IMG/VR virus record: IMGVR_UViG_3300047562_002015 | Span: 1 to 20,177 of that record | Length of the DNA stretch: 20,177 bases | Source of the DNA: a virus | Strand: one strand, 5' to 3' | Shown here: positions 19,991 to 20,177 of the stretch, piece after piece | Layout: each line of letters begins with the position of its first letter | Numbering within the stretch: the stretch's first letter is position 1 | Position numbers and translations under genes: made by a program | Notes under the pieces: generated by a model | Databases searched by the model: none | What the model saw: only the letters and a program-made list of their open reading frames with translations | What the model was told of the DNA's origin: nothing

Positions 19991-20177
19991 ATATAGAAAT
20001 CTGGGGGAAGGAAAGTTGCCCCTATTGCACAAAAGCAAAAATTCTTGCAGAGACCATGGGTCTCGATTTTATATACAAAGAACTTGGTAAAGACTTTGAC
20101 CGCGAAGAAATTTTAGAAAGGTTCCCTGGCGCTCGTACGTTTCCACAAATTATTGTAGATGGCAATGCAGTGGGTGG
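19987..20177 (+). CDS. Glutaredoxin (partial, cut by window end)
   Basis: The frame starts at ATG 19987, overlapping the nrdB stop, and is open to the end of the window (63 codons visible). The product has the dithiol active site C-P-Y-C (C11, C14) after a beta strand I-E-I-W, T-F-P-Q-I (residues 51-55) with the cis-Pro that helps bind glutathione or the partner disulfide, and V-D-G-N-A-V-G-G, the usual glutathione-binding end. It would reduce the NrdA C-terminal cysteines, completing the ribonucleotide reductase system in one operon. Only the last part of the domain (roughly 15-20 residues) is missing from view. T4 NrdC plays this role with a different active-site sequence. Confidence 0.93.
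   Translation, partial: MNIEIWGKESCPYCTKAKILAETMGLDFIYKELGKDFDREEILERFPGARTFPQIIVDGNAVG

Noticed and set aside
1-20177. tRNA genes, CRISPR arrays, insertion sequences, introns or inteins
   Set aside because: No cloverleaf-like segments, spaced direct repeats, transposase motifs or interruptions of nrdA, nrdB or the primase were seen on reading; a dedicated tRNA scan was not possible here.

Overview
The window looks like part of the genome of a tailed phage related to T4 (a large myovirus-type phage), probably infecting a Gram-negative, plausibly marine, bacterium. The phage call rests on a gp67-like prohead core protein with a 32-residue all-acidic run, two perfect T4-type late promoter cores (TATAAATA), a gp61-like primase, a phage nrdA-nrdB-glutaredoxin set with thyX, and a nested inner/outer spanin pair, which implies a host with an outer membrane. 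All genes are on the + strand and tightly packed, many with ATGA-type overlaps. There is no gene-free stretch above about 100 bases and no tRNA, insertion sequence or CRISPR array that I can see. The marine assignment is an inference from the overall protein styles only.

Region A (1-4611) is an auxiliary 'surface chemistry' island: a small unrecognised protein at the window edge, a two-part protein with an N-terminal 2-oxoglutarate/Fe(II) oxygenase, a class I SAM methyltransferase, a GT32-like sugar transferase with an altered DxD motif, a sulfotransferase-like protein and a GT25-like glycosyltransferase. Together they could modify a glycan or polymer on the host or virion; the acceptor is unknown.

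Region B (4603-11437) is the most unusual part. A perfect late promoter that overlaps the stop codon of the GT25 gene precedes a 1225-residue multidomain protein (nucleotidyltransferase, basic region, GHRPG-type domain, an unnamed basic domain and a P-loop kinase). It is followed by a staphylococcal-nuclease-like enzyme, a 124-residue protein whose first ten residues resemble the T4 capsid-targeting peptide, a cupin, and a 671-residue protein punctuated by eight (E)E-x-(L/I)-(D/E)-E repeats with an EF-hand-like loop near its N-terminus. The (L/I)-x-E motifs match the known T4 prohead-protease cleavage rule and often lie at domain edges. The inference is that this cassette encodes internal head proteins, possibly polyproteins cut inside the capsid and delivered with the DNA.

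Region C (11433-14264) holds small late genes: a conserved structural-type protein, two conserved small proteins, a 66-residue protein resembling a tail-fibre motif, a basic protein, gp67, and then the spanin pair closed by a clear intrinsic terminator. Region D (14279-20177) starts with a coiled-coil protein carrying a C-terminal membrane anchor. A sigma70-like promoter and an RBS-covering stem follow, then the early/middle-type genes for DNA replication and nucleotide supply: primase, ThyX, NrdA, NrdB and a glutaredoxin cut by the window end. The late block thus ends at the terminator, and the DNA-precursor operon appears to begin at its own promoter just after it.
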